Shown in pieces: positions 21,554 through 32,034 of a DNA stretch of 40,787 nt. The stretch spans positions 1 to 40,787 of the forward strand of contig JAAMPI010000377.1 of NCBI GenBank assembly GCA_013054445.1, read 5' to 3'. This stretch comes from Cudoniella acicularis (taxonomy: Eukaryota; Ascomycota; Leotiomycetes; Helotiales; Helotiaceae). The notes under the pieces were generated by a model, which searched no databases, was not told where the DNA came from, and saw only the letters and a list, made by a program, of their open reading frames with translations. Position 1 is the first letter of the stretch; the number at the start of each line of letters is the position of its first letter. The position numbers were made by a program, and so were the translations under genes.

Positions 21554-21862
21554 CTATTGTACAATCACAGCCCTTTCCCACTGGCCTTTAGAGCCCAGAA
21601 TTACTATGTTACAATACAGGTATGCCAAAAGCAAACCAGATGCGTTGGCTCCAAAGCAGACGATAGGGGATGTTCGAACGTCAGCTATTATGTACAGTAC
21701 AAGAGAAAAGAAAACCCCAAACGCCAAGAATGCACCGAAAACATGTGTGACATAGAACAAGCAGAGTGCACCGAAACCCAATGGAATACTCTCCAGAGCG
21801 AGAACCTCCCAGATTTCATAATGGTGCTTTTGTACGCCGCGAAATTCCGTCGTTTTTTCTCT
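21554..21862 (-). pseudogene. Possible fragment of a multi-pass membrane protein (RTA1-like?)
   Basis: On minus, a frame of about 102 codons is open from just after a TGA at 21865 to a TAG at the 21554 end. It reads 'TTEFRGVQKHHYEIWEVLA' followed by 'ESIPLGFGALCLFYVTHVFG' and two more hydrophobic stretches, so it would contain about three membrane helices. The spacing E-x2-G-x4-H-E, then an aromatic helix with (D/E)-x2-P and a T-H just after the helix, recalls the sixth and seventh helices of RTA1-like lipid-translocating exporters. Typical members end T-H-P-G, which is changed here. There is no start codon and no room upstream: the CLU1 stop is fewer than 100 bases away. If real, it is a truncated relic. 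The frame also overlaps a plus-strand ORF (21401-21919), which I consider meaningless. Family assignment is a weak inference. Confidence 0.28.
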
Positions 21863-21955
21863 TCATCCGTCCATATCATTCCGCACATGTTGCTATCGAG
21901 TCCACTGACTCGGCCCTAATTTGTTCTTGCACATGATCTGCCGAGCGACCTCCCT

Positions 21956-24900
21956 CTACGAAGTAGCAACAGTAGACCCGCCGCGCCGTTTTGGATTGCT
22001 TCGCCCGGGGCGTTTCTTGGATTTTGCCTTCTGGTCAGTCCCTTCGATAAAACGGACTAGCTCGTCAATTGTGCGAGAGTCGAGGCCGCGAGCATTCAAA
22101 GGATCACGACCAGATGTTGCTTCGGCTGTTTGTCCAACCTGCAGTTGAGGATGGGTTTGCCCAAGGGTGACACGGGGGGTTAATCGAATGCCCGCACGAA
22201 CGCGCCGGGCCTGTACGTCTTTAGCGTGCTTGGCAATGGAAACCGCATTCTGAGTCAATTGCTCGAGCCAACTCTCCGCCTCCTTCGTGTTCTTGTCATT
22301 GGCGCCAAGCTCATTCAAGAAGATGTTGTAGGATTCTCGCATGCGATTTACTGCAGCTTTCGAGTCCTGATCGAGTGCAAGAGCCTGGGCGAGTTGAAAT
22401 AGAAGTGTTGCAGCATTGATAGAATTCTTGCCATAAGTCTGCTCGCAGACCCTAAGGGATGCTTCAAACCAGAGGCGAGACTCGTGATAATCCTTCAGAT
22501 GTTGCAGCATGACAGCAGCGTTGTTGAGTGTTGTGATGGAATCTGGGTGATCGGGACCGTAGATGATCTTCCACAAATCTAAAGCATGCTTGATATAGCT
22601 CAAAGCTAATTTGGACTCTCCACCTCCGTGGCAGAACAGACCAAGGTTGAGATAACTGAGAAGCGTTTCAGCGTGATCAACACCCATTGTCCTTTCAGAG
22701 ACAATCACAGATTTGCGAGCAAGTTCAATAGCTGCATCCTTTTCGTCTAGTTGGTAGTACAGCATCGACAAGGAATTGTAGACTCGGGCAACTTCCGGGT
22801 GGACAATTCCATAAATTTGTTCATGCAACGAGAGTGATTCCAGCAATAGCTCTTGCCCAAGCTTCTTCTGACCTTGCAGAATAGAAATCCTCCCAGCTTC
22901 AAGGGCCTCTTCGGCTAACGAACTTCTTGGCGAGGCCTCTTTTATGACTGGCACGACATTCAGAATGTCATCAGCACTGAAGGTTTGACGGTGGATCACA
23001 CCTGCAGCTGCAGCCGGAGACCCGTCGCACGTCTTCTTCTTCTTCTTGCCGCTCGTGATTTGACCATTGGCGCCATTCTCTTTTGCCGCCGCTCCGTTGA
23101 CAGCCAACGGCGGCTCTGGAACAGTAATTTGACTTGTGAATAGATAGTCCTTCATCTCAAATTGCAGCCCGAGTTTCAAAGAGACCTCCCGGAGGAGTTG
23201 CATATGCTTAATACCCGAAATCCAGTCAGGGTCGATGGTGTATTGGTATCGGCGAAGGATTTGACACTCTATTTCTTCCTTCAGAGTCTCTGGGGAGACT
23301 TTCTCAAAAGCCAAATCTGCTTCGGGGTATAAGTTCGCGACACTCGCGTCCAATTCTGCCTTCGGCTTAGGATTGAGACCGGTTCCAAGGAAACAATTGA
23401 GTAGGTGGGCAATGCACGCAGACGTTAACGGGATGGGCAGGTATCGCAAGTATTTGCCTGCAATGTGTTTGAATGCTCTCGACACCATCTCTTGTACCGC
23501 AAGGTTGCGAACGGTTTCGAGCTTCTTTCCCTCGGCGAGCTGAGAAATTTTGCCTAGATATCTGATGTTGATACCACGCTTGTGCAACAGTCGACTAAAC
23601 GATTGCCCGTCCATCGGATATCCAACATCTCCCTCCTTCAAATCATGAATTAATTCAGGCAGAACCGTCCCACGAAGATATTCGCAAGCCAATCTCACAT
23701 CTTGCTCATCCTTTGCAAGTTCCTCTTTCTCTGCATCAGTCTGCGGAACTTGGCCACTAAATACATCTGGGTTGAATGCAAGGTTGAAATTGGTAATGTC
23801 GATCCGATCTTTATCGAGATCCGCTTGCTTGGTGACCTCTGTAGAAGTCTCCTCTGCTGAGCCTTGTTCCGTGGTATCATTTTCAGACCTGACGATGTTA
23901 AGTTTAGCGTCGTCTTGTGGTTTTTCTTCGATTTTGTCGGTTGTCTCTGTCGCATCTTTGGTGTTTTGACGTCTCAGCGCTAATTCACCATTGACCCAAT
24001 CTCGCATCCTGATTTTCCAATAGGTTTCAACCAATTCAGGTCTAAGAACTGTCATCCTATGAGGATAAGAGCTTGTGCTGGCGCCGTTCTCCATTTCAGG
24101 ACTATTGATTGCAGTGCCGAATTCCTCCATCCAAGCTATGTCCAAGGGTGTGATTCTGTACAGGTCAAGCACATACTTTCTACCGTCAGTACCAAGTAAA
24201 CCTTTCGTCTCCACGCTACCCTCTAGCTCGTGTCGTTTCCCATCCTTGTCCCAAACAGCATGCTTCTTGACTTTCAACGATTTGGAAAGTTTTTCGAAGA
24301 CAGGGATGAACTGCTCATTATCGGCGACAACGTCCTTCCCATCAACTGCGCCGTAATCGATTTGGTTTTCTCCGGGATCTCGTTGCTTGAAGATACCCGG
24401 AACGATACTCTGGCCAACAATACGCTTGCCGAGATAATCGACCACAACAGTTCCAGGTGTAAACAAACCATCAATATCAAGTTGATTCACCATTCGAACA
24501 CCCATTACGTCCTTGCCGGTGGCACTCTCGCAGCTTCATCACCACCTTCGGAGGCGAATGTACCAACTCCATCAGCCCCGAAGGAGAAAAAAACATTGTT
24601 ATACACGAAAATCTGGGCGTCTCTTCCTTCTGTGGGATTCAAAGGAGCAACCTCGCCCCTGGCAACCAAGACAGCCCCTCGAGCAGCGGCGTCGTTATAA
24701 TCTGCAAAGAGTTTCGAAGTTAATCGCTCGCGGAAAACTCGGTCGTGCACATTCTCCTTTGGTAGCTCACGAGTCGATTGGAATTCTTCGTTCCAATCCC
24801 GTAAAGTTTCTGCGTTTTCAATACCAGCGATCAAATAGCTCTCCTGTGTTCGAGTGATATCCGACTGATGCGTGACAAGAGGAGACAATGTACTAGGGAC

Positions 24901-26068
24901 TATCCAAGGGCTTGATGGTGTGGTGTTCGTAATTTGAAAGCTAGCTAGAGGTTCCTTAGTGAGATTGGCATCCAAAAGCTTTTGGAAGGAGGCGTCAAAA
25001 GAGGTAGACAGCTCATCGATTAAAGTTAATAGCGAGTGGGCCGAGTGGGCTTTGGGTGCTGGTCGAGGAAAAGGATCAAATTTGCTGTTCGAGGATTTGT
25101 TCACATAGAAGCCAGAAACATGTGATGTGATTTGGTGCTGTTCCCCTTCGTTAGTTGTAAGGAGAAGATATAGAAGGTGTCCTTTCTGCCGGAGATGGTA
25201 TGGTGGTGGGTTCCACGGCGAGACAGATATTGACTTGACAGTCTTTGGCGAAGCTTCCTGGATCTGTGGCAGTAGCGTCGAAAAGACTCCTGGCGCTTGG
25301 AAATCGTAACCAGCGACCGAATGGGTCTCCGTTGTGCTATTGGTAGACTGTGCCTTGACTGAGTCGTGAAGCGATGTACCGGACAATATGCCATGGAGAG
25401 TATCCGTACGATCCCCTGCCGCACCAATTATCTCTCTCACCCTCACAACATGCAGTCTAGCCTCTTTCTCCGTATATGGATCTTGAACCAGGGTGAGTTC
25501 GGAGTCTGCCGTTAAGCCATCAACTTCGGAGATCTGGATGAAATCGTTTACTCGCTGGCCTTTGTGCTCGAGGTGGAAGCAAGAATACTGGAAGGTACCA
25601 GGGAGCTCAATGATTGATTGCCGAACATCGTGAATTGCTTCCTGCGAAGAAACCTGCACAAGTTAGTCTCTGCTTAAAGATGGCATTGACCGGTTATACC
25701 GTAATCTGGATCTTCTTGGGATCATGAGGGAGGTTGATATTGAGCTGAAAAATGGCTTTAATAGTGCAAGTTAGCAGAGCATTCTCCATTGAGACTATGA
25801 AGCTATGCAATTAAGCTCGTAGAATGGTAGGAGCGACCTACTTTCGCCTTGATCTTCCCCGTCTCCTGCCTCCTGACCTGCCCCGTTTGTTGTCGCATGA
25901 CCAGTATCGAGAGCGGTTTGGGAGTCTTCTGCGCCATTGAGATGGGATTCTACACGAAAGACTGATGTAAGTATTTGGTTCTGAGGAGAGACGGCGTTCC
26001 AAGTTTAGCTGGTCGGATCTGCAGCAACATACTAGACGGGGGTGCGTTGCATCAGTCATTTCGGCCAT
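21956..26068 (-). CDS. CLU1: CLU1, clustered mitochondria protein, with an apparent single-base frameshift
   Basis: Four minus-strand exons: 26068-26033, 25980-25842, 25755-25700 and 25653-21956, with introns of 52, 86 and 46 bp. The first junction is the least sure. Order of regions: acidic/Gly-Ala-rich N-terminus, a beta-grasp-like start ('FQLNINLPHDP..IQIT'), the CLU domain ('AARGAVLVARGEVAPLNP', 'IDGLFTPGTVVVDYLGKR'), a Lys-rich linker, then tetratricopeptide repeats ('ALSYIKHALDLWKIIYG') and a basic end 'NPKRRGG'. CLU1 is a cytosolic protein needed for normal mitochondrial distribution; it binds mRNAs and has been reported with eIF3. The last exon consists of two overlapping frames. The first ends at TAA 24507-24505, and the second resumes with MGVR one frame away. 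The total coding length is one base short of a whole number of codons. As written, only 459 of about 1,309 residues would be made. Sequencing or assembly error and real inactivation are both possible. Confidence 0.88.
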
Positions 26069-26585
26069 GATGATGAAATGCACAGAACAGCTCGAAGGTA
26101 ATGCACAGGCAAATCCAAGAAGAAAAGGAGAGAGTCAGTACGGGTGGATGAAAGTACACACGACGTTTATGTTCGGAGGAGAGTAGAATTACAGTGAAAG
26201 AAAAGTGGTGGTTCTGAGAGAGCAAGATCAATGCCTCTTGTAGGGATATGGATCAAGCTCAAAAAAAAAATTCGACCATCAGAAGCAACATCCCGATCCC
26301 GGCAGAATTTGCCGAGCTTTGTTTACGGTGCAACAACTTCTCACCCTCGGATCCACATCATGCTTCACCACAACATCAACAACCCATAATTGCAGGATAT
26401 TTTTTGGGGGGCATCATTGCTTGTGCTTCTTGCATTTTTCTGCCCCAGTTTCACCACGTTTGCTATCTTTTTCTGGTTTGTGTCGTGCGCAGCGCACACA
26501 GAGATTGGGCATGTAAACAAACAAGTCTGTTCCGTAACCACCACCATTGTGCTTGCAATTGCTGACTTTTGATAGCGGAAGAATC
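26069..26585. promoter_or_regulatory. Divergent intergenic region between CLU1 and the 927-residue protein gene
   Basis: The 517 bases between two start codons facing away from each other must hold both promoters and leaders. A run of A (26260-26269) and CT-rich stretches are visible. No clear TATA box. Overlapping short frames (26248-26614) on both strands show no protein character. Confidence 0.5.
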
Positions 26586-29369
26586 ATGGAGCCTGAAGTA
26601 TTAAATTCTTGCATACATTTGCATGGCTATACACCTGTACGCCGACTAGAATCTACAATCAATACAAGACAATTGCACGATGAGCAGGAGAAGGAATGGA
26701 CGGCAGCAAGATGTCATCGTCTGTTACGGGCCTTAACGTCAAGGGTGGCAGTTCTGAAAAAAGAATTAAGTCGAATATCAGCAGCGCAAACCGGGTCGTC
26801 AGGTGCTTTGACCAGTGCTGGAGAAATTAGACCGGTGAAAAGAACATGGCGGAAGGGCGGAGACGACGATGCGGATTGGGCCCAAGCTAGGAAAAAGCTT
26901 AAACGGACATATTCAGGCAAAGTAGGAAGCAAGAACAGCAGGCAGGCTTTCCCAGAGACTCCACGATTGCCAAAGTCTGGAGGGAGGAGGGCCCTTGTAC
27001 CAGGGGAAATCTCGGTTCCAACCCCAATCCTGGCACGGGCGAGAGGGGGGCAGTACTTGCACGAACTTCCTTCAAATCTTACCGAAGACCATGTTTCTTG
27101 TGATGGGGAACAAGTAACCCAGAGAAATAAAAGAACCAGAACTCAAAATGGCGGCAAATTAGGCTTCCCGATATTTGGATCTTTGCGAGAAATACGGCAA
27201 AAGACCACCACCATTCGCTATGCAATCTACGAAGGAATCTACAACGGCCTGGAAACTTTGCTACGCTCAACCGCAAACGATGGGCCAGAGGCAAAAAGGA
27301 AAGGTCCTCGATCACTATTCTCCATGTGTCTGAAAACAGTTCCTCGTTATATTGGGCAAGAAGAGGCTTCATTAAGAGCACATGTGGAAGAGACTGGCAC
27401 TAAATCCGCAATCAATAATCGAGACGTTCAAAGGGAGGTCTATGACAATCTGGAAGACTTCGGATCTTCAGATCAAGGCTGGAGACAGCTCAGGGTCATA
27501 GTTCGAGCTCATGGAGTTCAAATACTAGCTGATGCCATTACTTCCGACTTGCTCAGTCTTGATTTCTGTGGTTCATTGATTACTCTTTGCATAAATTCGG
27601 CTGCAATTGAAGAAGCCGAAGTCTTGCTCTGTTCGCTGCTATCATCCAACCAAATGCCAGCGCCGAGATCGCTATATGATCCTGCTCCTCGCTCGCTATC
27701 TATGCTATGGGAGTTTGCGGAGGTTACAGGACGCAGCTCCTTCCTATTTCAGCAAATCAATAGTCTAATATCAAGTAGACTTTTGCCCTTGGAATGGTTG
27801 GCTACCAAATCACTCCGGCAGGTATGGACTGGGATTATGCAAAAACTCTCGCCTGGTTCCATGAACGAAGGGGCACTTTTGTTTCTTGACGGATCACTAC
27901 CTTTGCTGGCAATCGCTGGTGTATCAAATAATGTCGCCGAGATGACCTTCCCAGCGGCAGTCAAGCACACATATTCGAGTATCCTTACAACTCTCTTGTC
28001 AATTTTCATCTTGAGTAGGCCACTTGTGGGTTTTCGTACAGACGGACAATACGATTATGTAGCAGCCCTGCTACGAAGCTTCCTCGCGCAACTCGATTGC
28101 TCGCAGCCGTCTAGCAGTGGAGAGGCATTGTTGCTTATTGCAAATCTTCTCGTTGAAGCTCAACACGATGAAAACTCCGATCATCGAAATTCCCTGCTTA
28201 AAACCCTCCTTCACCGACTCCGAAGGGCCACAGATGATTCTAATGGTACTTTCACAAAGTACACCGATGTAGTCGCATTCATATCCTCAGTGGCTCAATG
28301 TTGTGGCCGGGGTGCATCGAGCACAGGGTTTGAGCATCTTCAGCTTTTACACTCAATTCTGCAAAAAGTAGAATTTAGTCAACCTGAGCTTCTTCAAAGC
28401 TTAGTTGTCGATAGTGCGTTTGCTTTTGGGCAACAACTTCCAGAGTCAATACACTTGGAATATGCAACGATGTTGGATAGTCATTTTTCCGCGAGAAACC
28501 GAAAACTTCAAGTCAAATCAAGCATCAACACTTCCGACAAGTCCAGGGCTGGGTTCCGGTGGGAAGAAGGCATTGGCGAATGGATCATGTCAACTCCTGG
28601 TGCGATGGATGGGAGAGAAAAGAACATAAAAATGAGGGCATTGTTGGCTGAATCTATGATCCAATCTCCCTTTGGATTATTGTCACAAGGGAGACGAAAA
28701 CAGACCGGCGACGAATATCTAACGAGGAGATATACTCGCAGTGTTGGCTGTTCTCCAAAAAACCTAGCGAAGAACCCTGCCCTTGGAACCGATTTTGATT
28801 CTGGCCAAACCCCCCCGAGCACGCAATCTCAGCAGCTATGCTCAAGTTATTTTGACGAAATGGATTTTGAAGTATCTGTTTTACCAGCTTCAGACGAAGA
28901 AAATGAATTGTCCTTCAGTTCCAGCACGTCGGCTCCTACAGAAAGCGACGACGATAATTTTGGGAGTCAATTTTTCCGCCATACCGCTAAAACAACTGGC
29001 AGACAGCTTCAACACAGTCGAGAATTGGAGCTCTTCGAGGATTCTTGCATCTCTACTGGATCACCGGTCAATTCTCAGGAAATTACAAAGGTCAAGGGAG
29101 ACCGTGAACATATTGATCGGGCACCAAGACTTGGACGTAGGGCTCTACGATCTAGCAAAAATTGGCAGCTATTTGATGAAAGCGATGATGAGCTTAGCAT
29201 TCTCTCTGCATCATCACAAGAGGATCATGTCTTACGAGATATTGCGAAGGCAGCTCATAATAGAGACAGAAGCAACTCCAAACCATTAACCACGACGAAG
29301 CGACAAAAATCCATTCCAAGCTGGGATGTATCTCTTCTCACTGATAGTGAGGATGAGTTGTGCATATGA
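26586..29369 (+). CDS. Uncharacterised 927-residue protein, probably nuclear, single exon
   Basis: One uninterrupted frame of 2,784 bases from ATG 26586 (GAATCATGG) to TGA 29367-29369. The frame extends 39 bases further upstream, but only to a TTG. Residues 30-65 look helical ('EWTAARCHRLLRALTSRV'). A basic, disordered stretch follows (about 75-200, with KRTWRKGG, ARKKLKRTY and RNKRTRTQ), fitting a nuclear protein. A long helical middle part (about 205-650) has no motif I can name; it includes 'PRSLFSMCLKTVPRYIGQEE'. The last 200 residues are Ser/Asp/Glu-rich with repeated acidic clusters such as 'FDESDDELSILSASSQED' and 'LLTDSEDELCI', which look like casein-kinase-type sites. No enzyme motif, membrane segment or signal peptide. 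It sits head-to-head with CLU1. AATAAA at 29451-29456, 82 bases past the stop, may be its polyadenylation signal. I do not recognise the family. Confidence 0.82.
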   Translation: MEPEVLNSCIHLHGYTPVRRLESTINTRQLHDEQEKEWTAARCHRLLRALTSRVAVLKKELSRISAAQTGSSGALTSAGEIRPVKRTWRKGGDDDADWAQARKKLKRTYSGKVGSKNSRQAFPETPRLPKSGGRRALVPGEISVPTPILARARGGQYLHELPSNLTEDHVSCDGEQVTQRNKRTRTQNGGKLGFPIFGSLREIRQKTTTIRYAIYEGIYNGLETLLRSTANDGPEAKRKGPRSLFSMCLKTVPRYIGQEEASLRAHVEETGTKSAINNRDVQREVYDNLEDFGSSDQGWRQLRVIVRAHGVQILADAITSDLLSLDFCGSLITLCINSAAIEEAEVLLCSLLSSNQMPAPRSLYDPAPRSLSMLWEFAEVTGRSSFLFQQINSLISSRLLPLEWLATKSLRQVWTGIMQKLSPGSMNEGALLFLDGSLPLLAIAGVSNNVAEMTFPAAVKHTYSSILTTLLSIFILSRPLVGFRTDGQYDYVAALLRSFLAQLDCSQPSSSGEALLLIANLLVEAQHDENSDHRNSLLKTLLHRLRRATDDSNGTFTKYTDVVAFISSVAQCCGRGASSTGFEHLQLLHSILQKVEFSQPELLQSLVVDSAFAFGQQLPESIHLEYATMLDSHFSARNRKLQVKSSINTSDKSRAGFRWEEGIGEWIMSTPGAMDGREKNIKMRALLAESMIQSPFGLLSQGRRKQTGDEYLTRRYTRSVGCSPKNLAKNPALGTDFDSGQTPPSTQSQQLCSSYFDEMDFEVSVLPASDEENELSFSSSTSAPTESDDDNFGSQFFRHTAKTTGRQLQHSRELELFEDSCISTGSPVNSQEITKVKGDREHIDRAPRLGRRALRSSKNWQLFDESDDELSILSASSQEDHVLRDIAKAAHNRDRSNSKPLTTTKRQKSIPSWDVSLLTDSEDELCI

Positions 29370-30096
29370 TGTACAACATTTGACATGAACGACTGGTGCA
29401 ACTCGGCTCAAACTTCCCCATCCGCAATGTTTCGTTTGGCTGTTGTCTTGAATAAAATAGCCTTTGACATCCTGGCTCCCGATTGTATCGGCCTTGGAAT
29501 TGAATCATTCAGTCTACCACTGTAGATATGTCTGCTCACCATTGTCTGATCACCCACACGCGACTACGCTGGATCCGCAGCTGCTTAAAATGAAAGCTTA
29601 TGGAACAGACTTCGTCTCAGGAAGCAGGAAACATTTTAGTGGGCACATAAGTTAACGCATAACTTTTGCATGACCGACTTACGTTGCCTGTGTTCAATGC
29701 ACAAATCTGCTTGCTCATCCATTATCTTATCTGATGGAATGCAGGAGTTGCACAGACAGTGACGAGTGAGTATTGCGGACAGGTAATTTATGACTACGCA
29801 TGTATGAGGAGGACGTTTACTTGGCAAGTCCAGGACGTCTGAGAGAGGGAAGATAGAGCAGTCTGAATAAGAATACTTGTAAGAATTCACAAATGATTAT
29901 TGGGACAATTTTATCGCTTGCTAGCAAGTTTTTAATGCACCCTGATGCTTAGATCATTAGTTTGTCTGTGCAAATGAACTCGATCTCTGATGTTCGATCA
30001 CTACTGATGAGTAGTGCTTGGGTTGGTTTTTGCAAAAGGAGATTATTTAGGGTATGCAGTGATTGTTAGAGGTTATCGCACTGTGAGGGCCCTAGA

Positions 30097-30106
30097 TACC
30101 TAGGTA
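30097..30106. repeat. TACCTAGGTA palindrome, copy 3
   Basis: Exact copy of the motif at 781 and 3536, again followed by GGTA, giving the longer form TACCTAGGTAGGTA. Confidence 0.6.
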
Positions 30107-30968
30107 GGTAAGTGGCCTTCAATAATCTCCCCTCAGACATGTCCAGAGCGTGGAGAGCAGCCGTGCAATAGTACCATATCCAGGTGACAACAGCACAAGA
30201 AATCATCCCCAAAAGAAGTGCTTTCAGTAGCAGGTGGTGTATTTTTTAAGGTTTACGAAGATTCCTTCCAATTAAACTTTGCGGGCTGCAAATAGATTAC
30301 GAAGTAGGATGAGGCACCATGAGCGCGATTTTGAGATGAGCTCAGCAAATCCTCTGCGAGAGGCCTTCCAAGCGTGGCGGAAAGTCACCCGAAAGCACGC
30401 GCCTCAATGAAATGAGCGGCGACATTGCGAGAATCTGAGAATTTGGAATTTTGAGGACGACAGTCGAATTCGTACCTCACACTGCATTCGTCATCTTCAT
30501 CGTCGAGTGATAAGAGCAAGGCCTGCCGTGGCAGGGCTGGCAAGGCGCGACATGGCGATCGTGTTTCGAGGCCGTGACATTCTGATCAGATGTCATGATC
30601 ACCCCCATCGGCAAGACTTGACGGGCAAGACGGCAATGATTGCGGAAGCTTGTGAGCCACAGGGACGAGCATTCCTGTGTTCTGCTGTGGCTGCTGCGCT
30701 GATTTTATCGCAGGCGATGGCGATACTCCGTACAGTACTTGTCCGCCGGGATGCAGGGACATGACACTGAAACGTACCCACAAGCCCCTCTCACCATGTC
30801 CCTGCAGTAGTCTAGTAGATCCCCCGGCTACTGCGCCAAGATCTTCCGAATCAGCGGCCCCGGTCCACGGCTGTCTGGGAGGAAGTCGAAACAAATCCAC
30901 GGGATTGGACAGGAGGCATCGTCACAGTAAGTCAGGCTGCTTCAGACGACTTACGAGTTCCGCTGCTG

Positions 30969-31004
30969 CAGAGTTTGCAGAGTTTGCAGAGTCTGCAGAG
31001 TCTT
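30969..31004. repeat. Four tandem copies of a 9-base unit (CAGAGTYTK)
   Basis: CAGAGTTTG, CAGAGTTTG, CAGAGTCTG, CAGAGTCTT follow one another without gaps. The unit length is a multiple of three, but I see no surrounding gene that would make it coding. Confidence 0.8.
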
Positions 31005-31326
31005 TGGTTGGACTCTAAGCTATCGCCATTCTGTGAGGTTAAGTTTAGTCGGGTAAACTCACCGCTTCTAAAGACAATTCCACCTGAAACCATGACAGCA
31101 AAAGGCAGTTTGGCAGCCGTCTCCCGCGATGCCTCAACCACGATCCCCCGCCCGGCTCATCTCGCTGTGCGCTGCACTGTTAGTCCGTAGCGTCGTGTAT
31201 TGTAGCGTACTGTAGCGTAGTTTCTTGAAAAATCTTCCGATTTTGCGCTGATGAGAAACCACTCCGCCTCTGGCGTTGCTCCTACGCTCTGCTACATCCT
31301 CGCGCCCCATCCCTCAGGCTCCTGGA

Positions 31327-31350
31327 GGCTCCTCCGGCTCCTCCGGCTCC
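31327..31350. repeat. Short GGCTCCTCC tandem repeat
   Basis: Two and two-thirds copies of GGCTCCTCC, preceded by a degenerate copy (GGCTCCTGGA from 31318). It lies about 700 bases upstream of the ferric-reductase-type start codon. Confidence 0.7.
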
Positions 31351-31363
31351 ACCAAACACCCAG

Positions 31364-31368
31364 CCAAT
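31364..31368 (+). promoter_or_regulatory. CCAAT box upstream of the ferric-reductase-type gene
   Basis: CCAAT in the context CAGCCAATGG, which suits binding by the CCAAT-binding complex. In aspergilli that complex works with HapX on iron genes. It lies 667 bases before the start codon and just after the 9-base repeats. Function here is inferred only. Confidence 0.25.
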
Positions 31369-31532
31369 GGGCCAGTGTTCACCAGCTTTAGCCCAACGTA
31401 TCAACGAGAATGCCGTCCTCCACCAGCTCAGTCCTGCGCTGCGCTCCCCTGACCCTTACTTCTCGCCGCGCGGTACCTTCTCCACCGCTGCCACGCATCT
31501 GTTGCACACTTCCCCCTCTTTTAAGTGGGTGA

Positions 31533-31541
31533 CTCTGATAA
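31533..31541 (+). promoter_or_regulatory. GATA-type site resembling the iron repressor (SREA) consensus
   Basis: CTCTGATAA matches eight of nine bases of ATCWGATAA, the site known for SREA-type GATA repressors of iron uptake in aspergilli. It fits a ferric-reductase-type target gene downstream, but a single degenerate site is weak evidence. Confidence 0.22.
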
Positions 31542-32034
31542 GCTAGCTTGCGAGATACCGTAGCGACCTTAAGAGAATGCAGCCATCCCGCTTAGCCCTC
31601 CCTGCTGTCCTCCTTGTTAATTAACTTACTCCTCCCGGGACCGTTCTCGACCTTTTTCCTACAGTAGTTTTCCATAGATTTGCTTCTTCATCCAGAGCAC
31701 TTCCGGTTTCCTTCGAAGTGTTCACTTTTCTTATTCAGTGCCTCTGGCCGTGGCATTATTCCGACAGGGAGGAATTCGGCAACTTATTCACGACATCCCC
31801 CTCTCATTCACTGTCCTTAAAACAACGCAGTCTGGATACCGCATTTATTCGCAAACGAACCCTCGGTTGGGGCCCACGATCTTTCTATTGAGACTCCATC
31901 TTTTGAATCTGCTGGACATTGCTGGACATTCAGGCAGAACCCATCCCTCATTCTTTTTAAAGGCGCCAGACGTCGAGGCCTCCGTACCCATTCTTCGCCA
32001 ACTTCCTCGAAGATTTCCATTTCAGAAGCCCACC

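Larger units (their letters stand above)
29370..32034. other. Intergenic region upstream of the ferric-reductase-type gene
   Basis: 2.7 kb without a recognisable gene. Frames such as 30507-30764 and 30677-31018 overlap each other and have no family match. It contains a third TACCTAGGTA palindrome (30097), two 9-base tandem repeat tracts (30969 and 31327), a TGTAGCGTA doublet near 31200-31220, a CCAAT box and a GATA motif. The reading frame of the next gene is open upstream to 31738, but that part has only a GTG and no ATG, so it is treated as leader. Confidence 0.5.

Noticed and set aside
21401..21919. 172-codon plus-strand ORF
   Set aside because: No motif; the minus-strand frame over the same bases looks more like protein, and the upstream sequence is AT-rich.
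24505..25659. Two separate adjacent genes on minus (24505-25659 and 21956-24505)
   Set aside because: Both encode consecutive parts of one CLU1 protein with no gap and no promoter space; a frameshift explains them better.
31738..32034. N-terminal extension of 99 residues on the ferric-reductase-type protein
   Set aside because: It begins at GTG, has no ATG, and would bury the clear signal peptide that follows the ATG at 32035.
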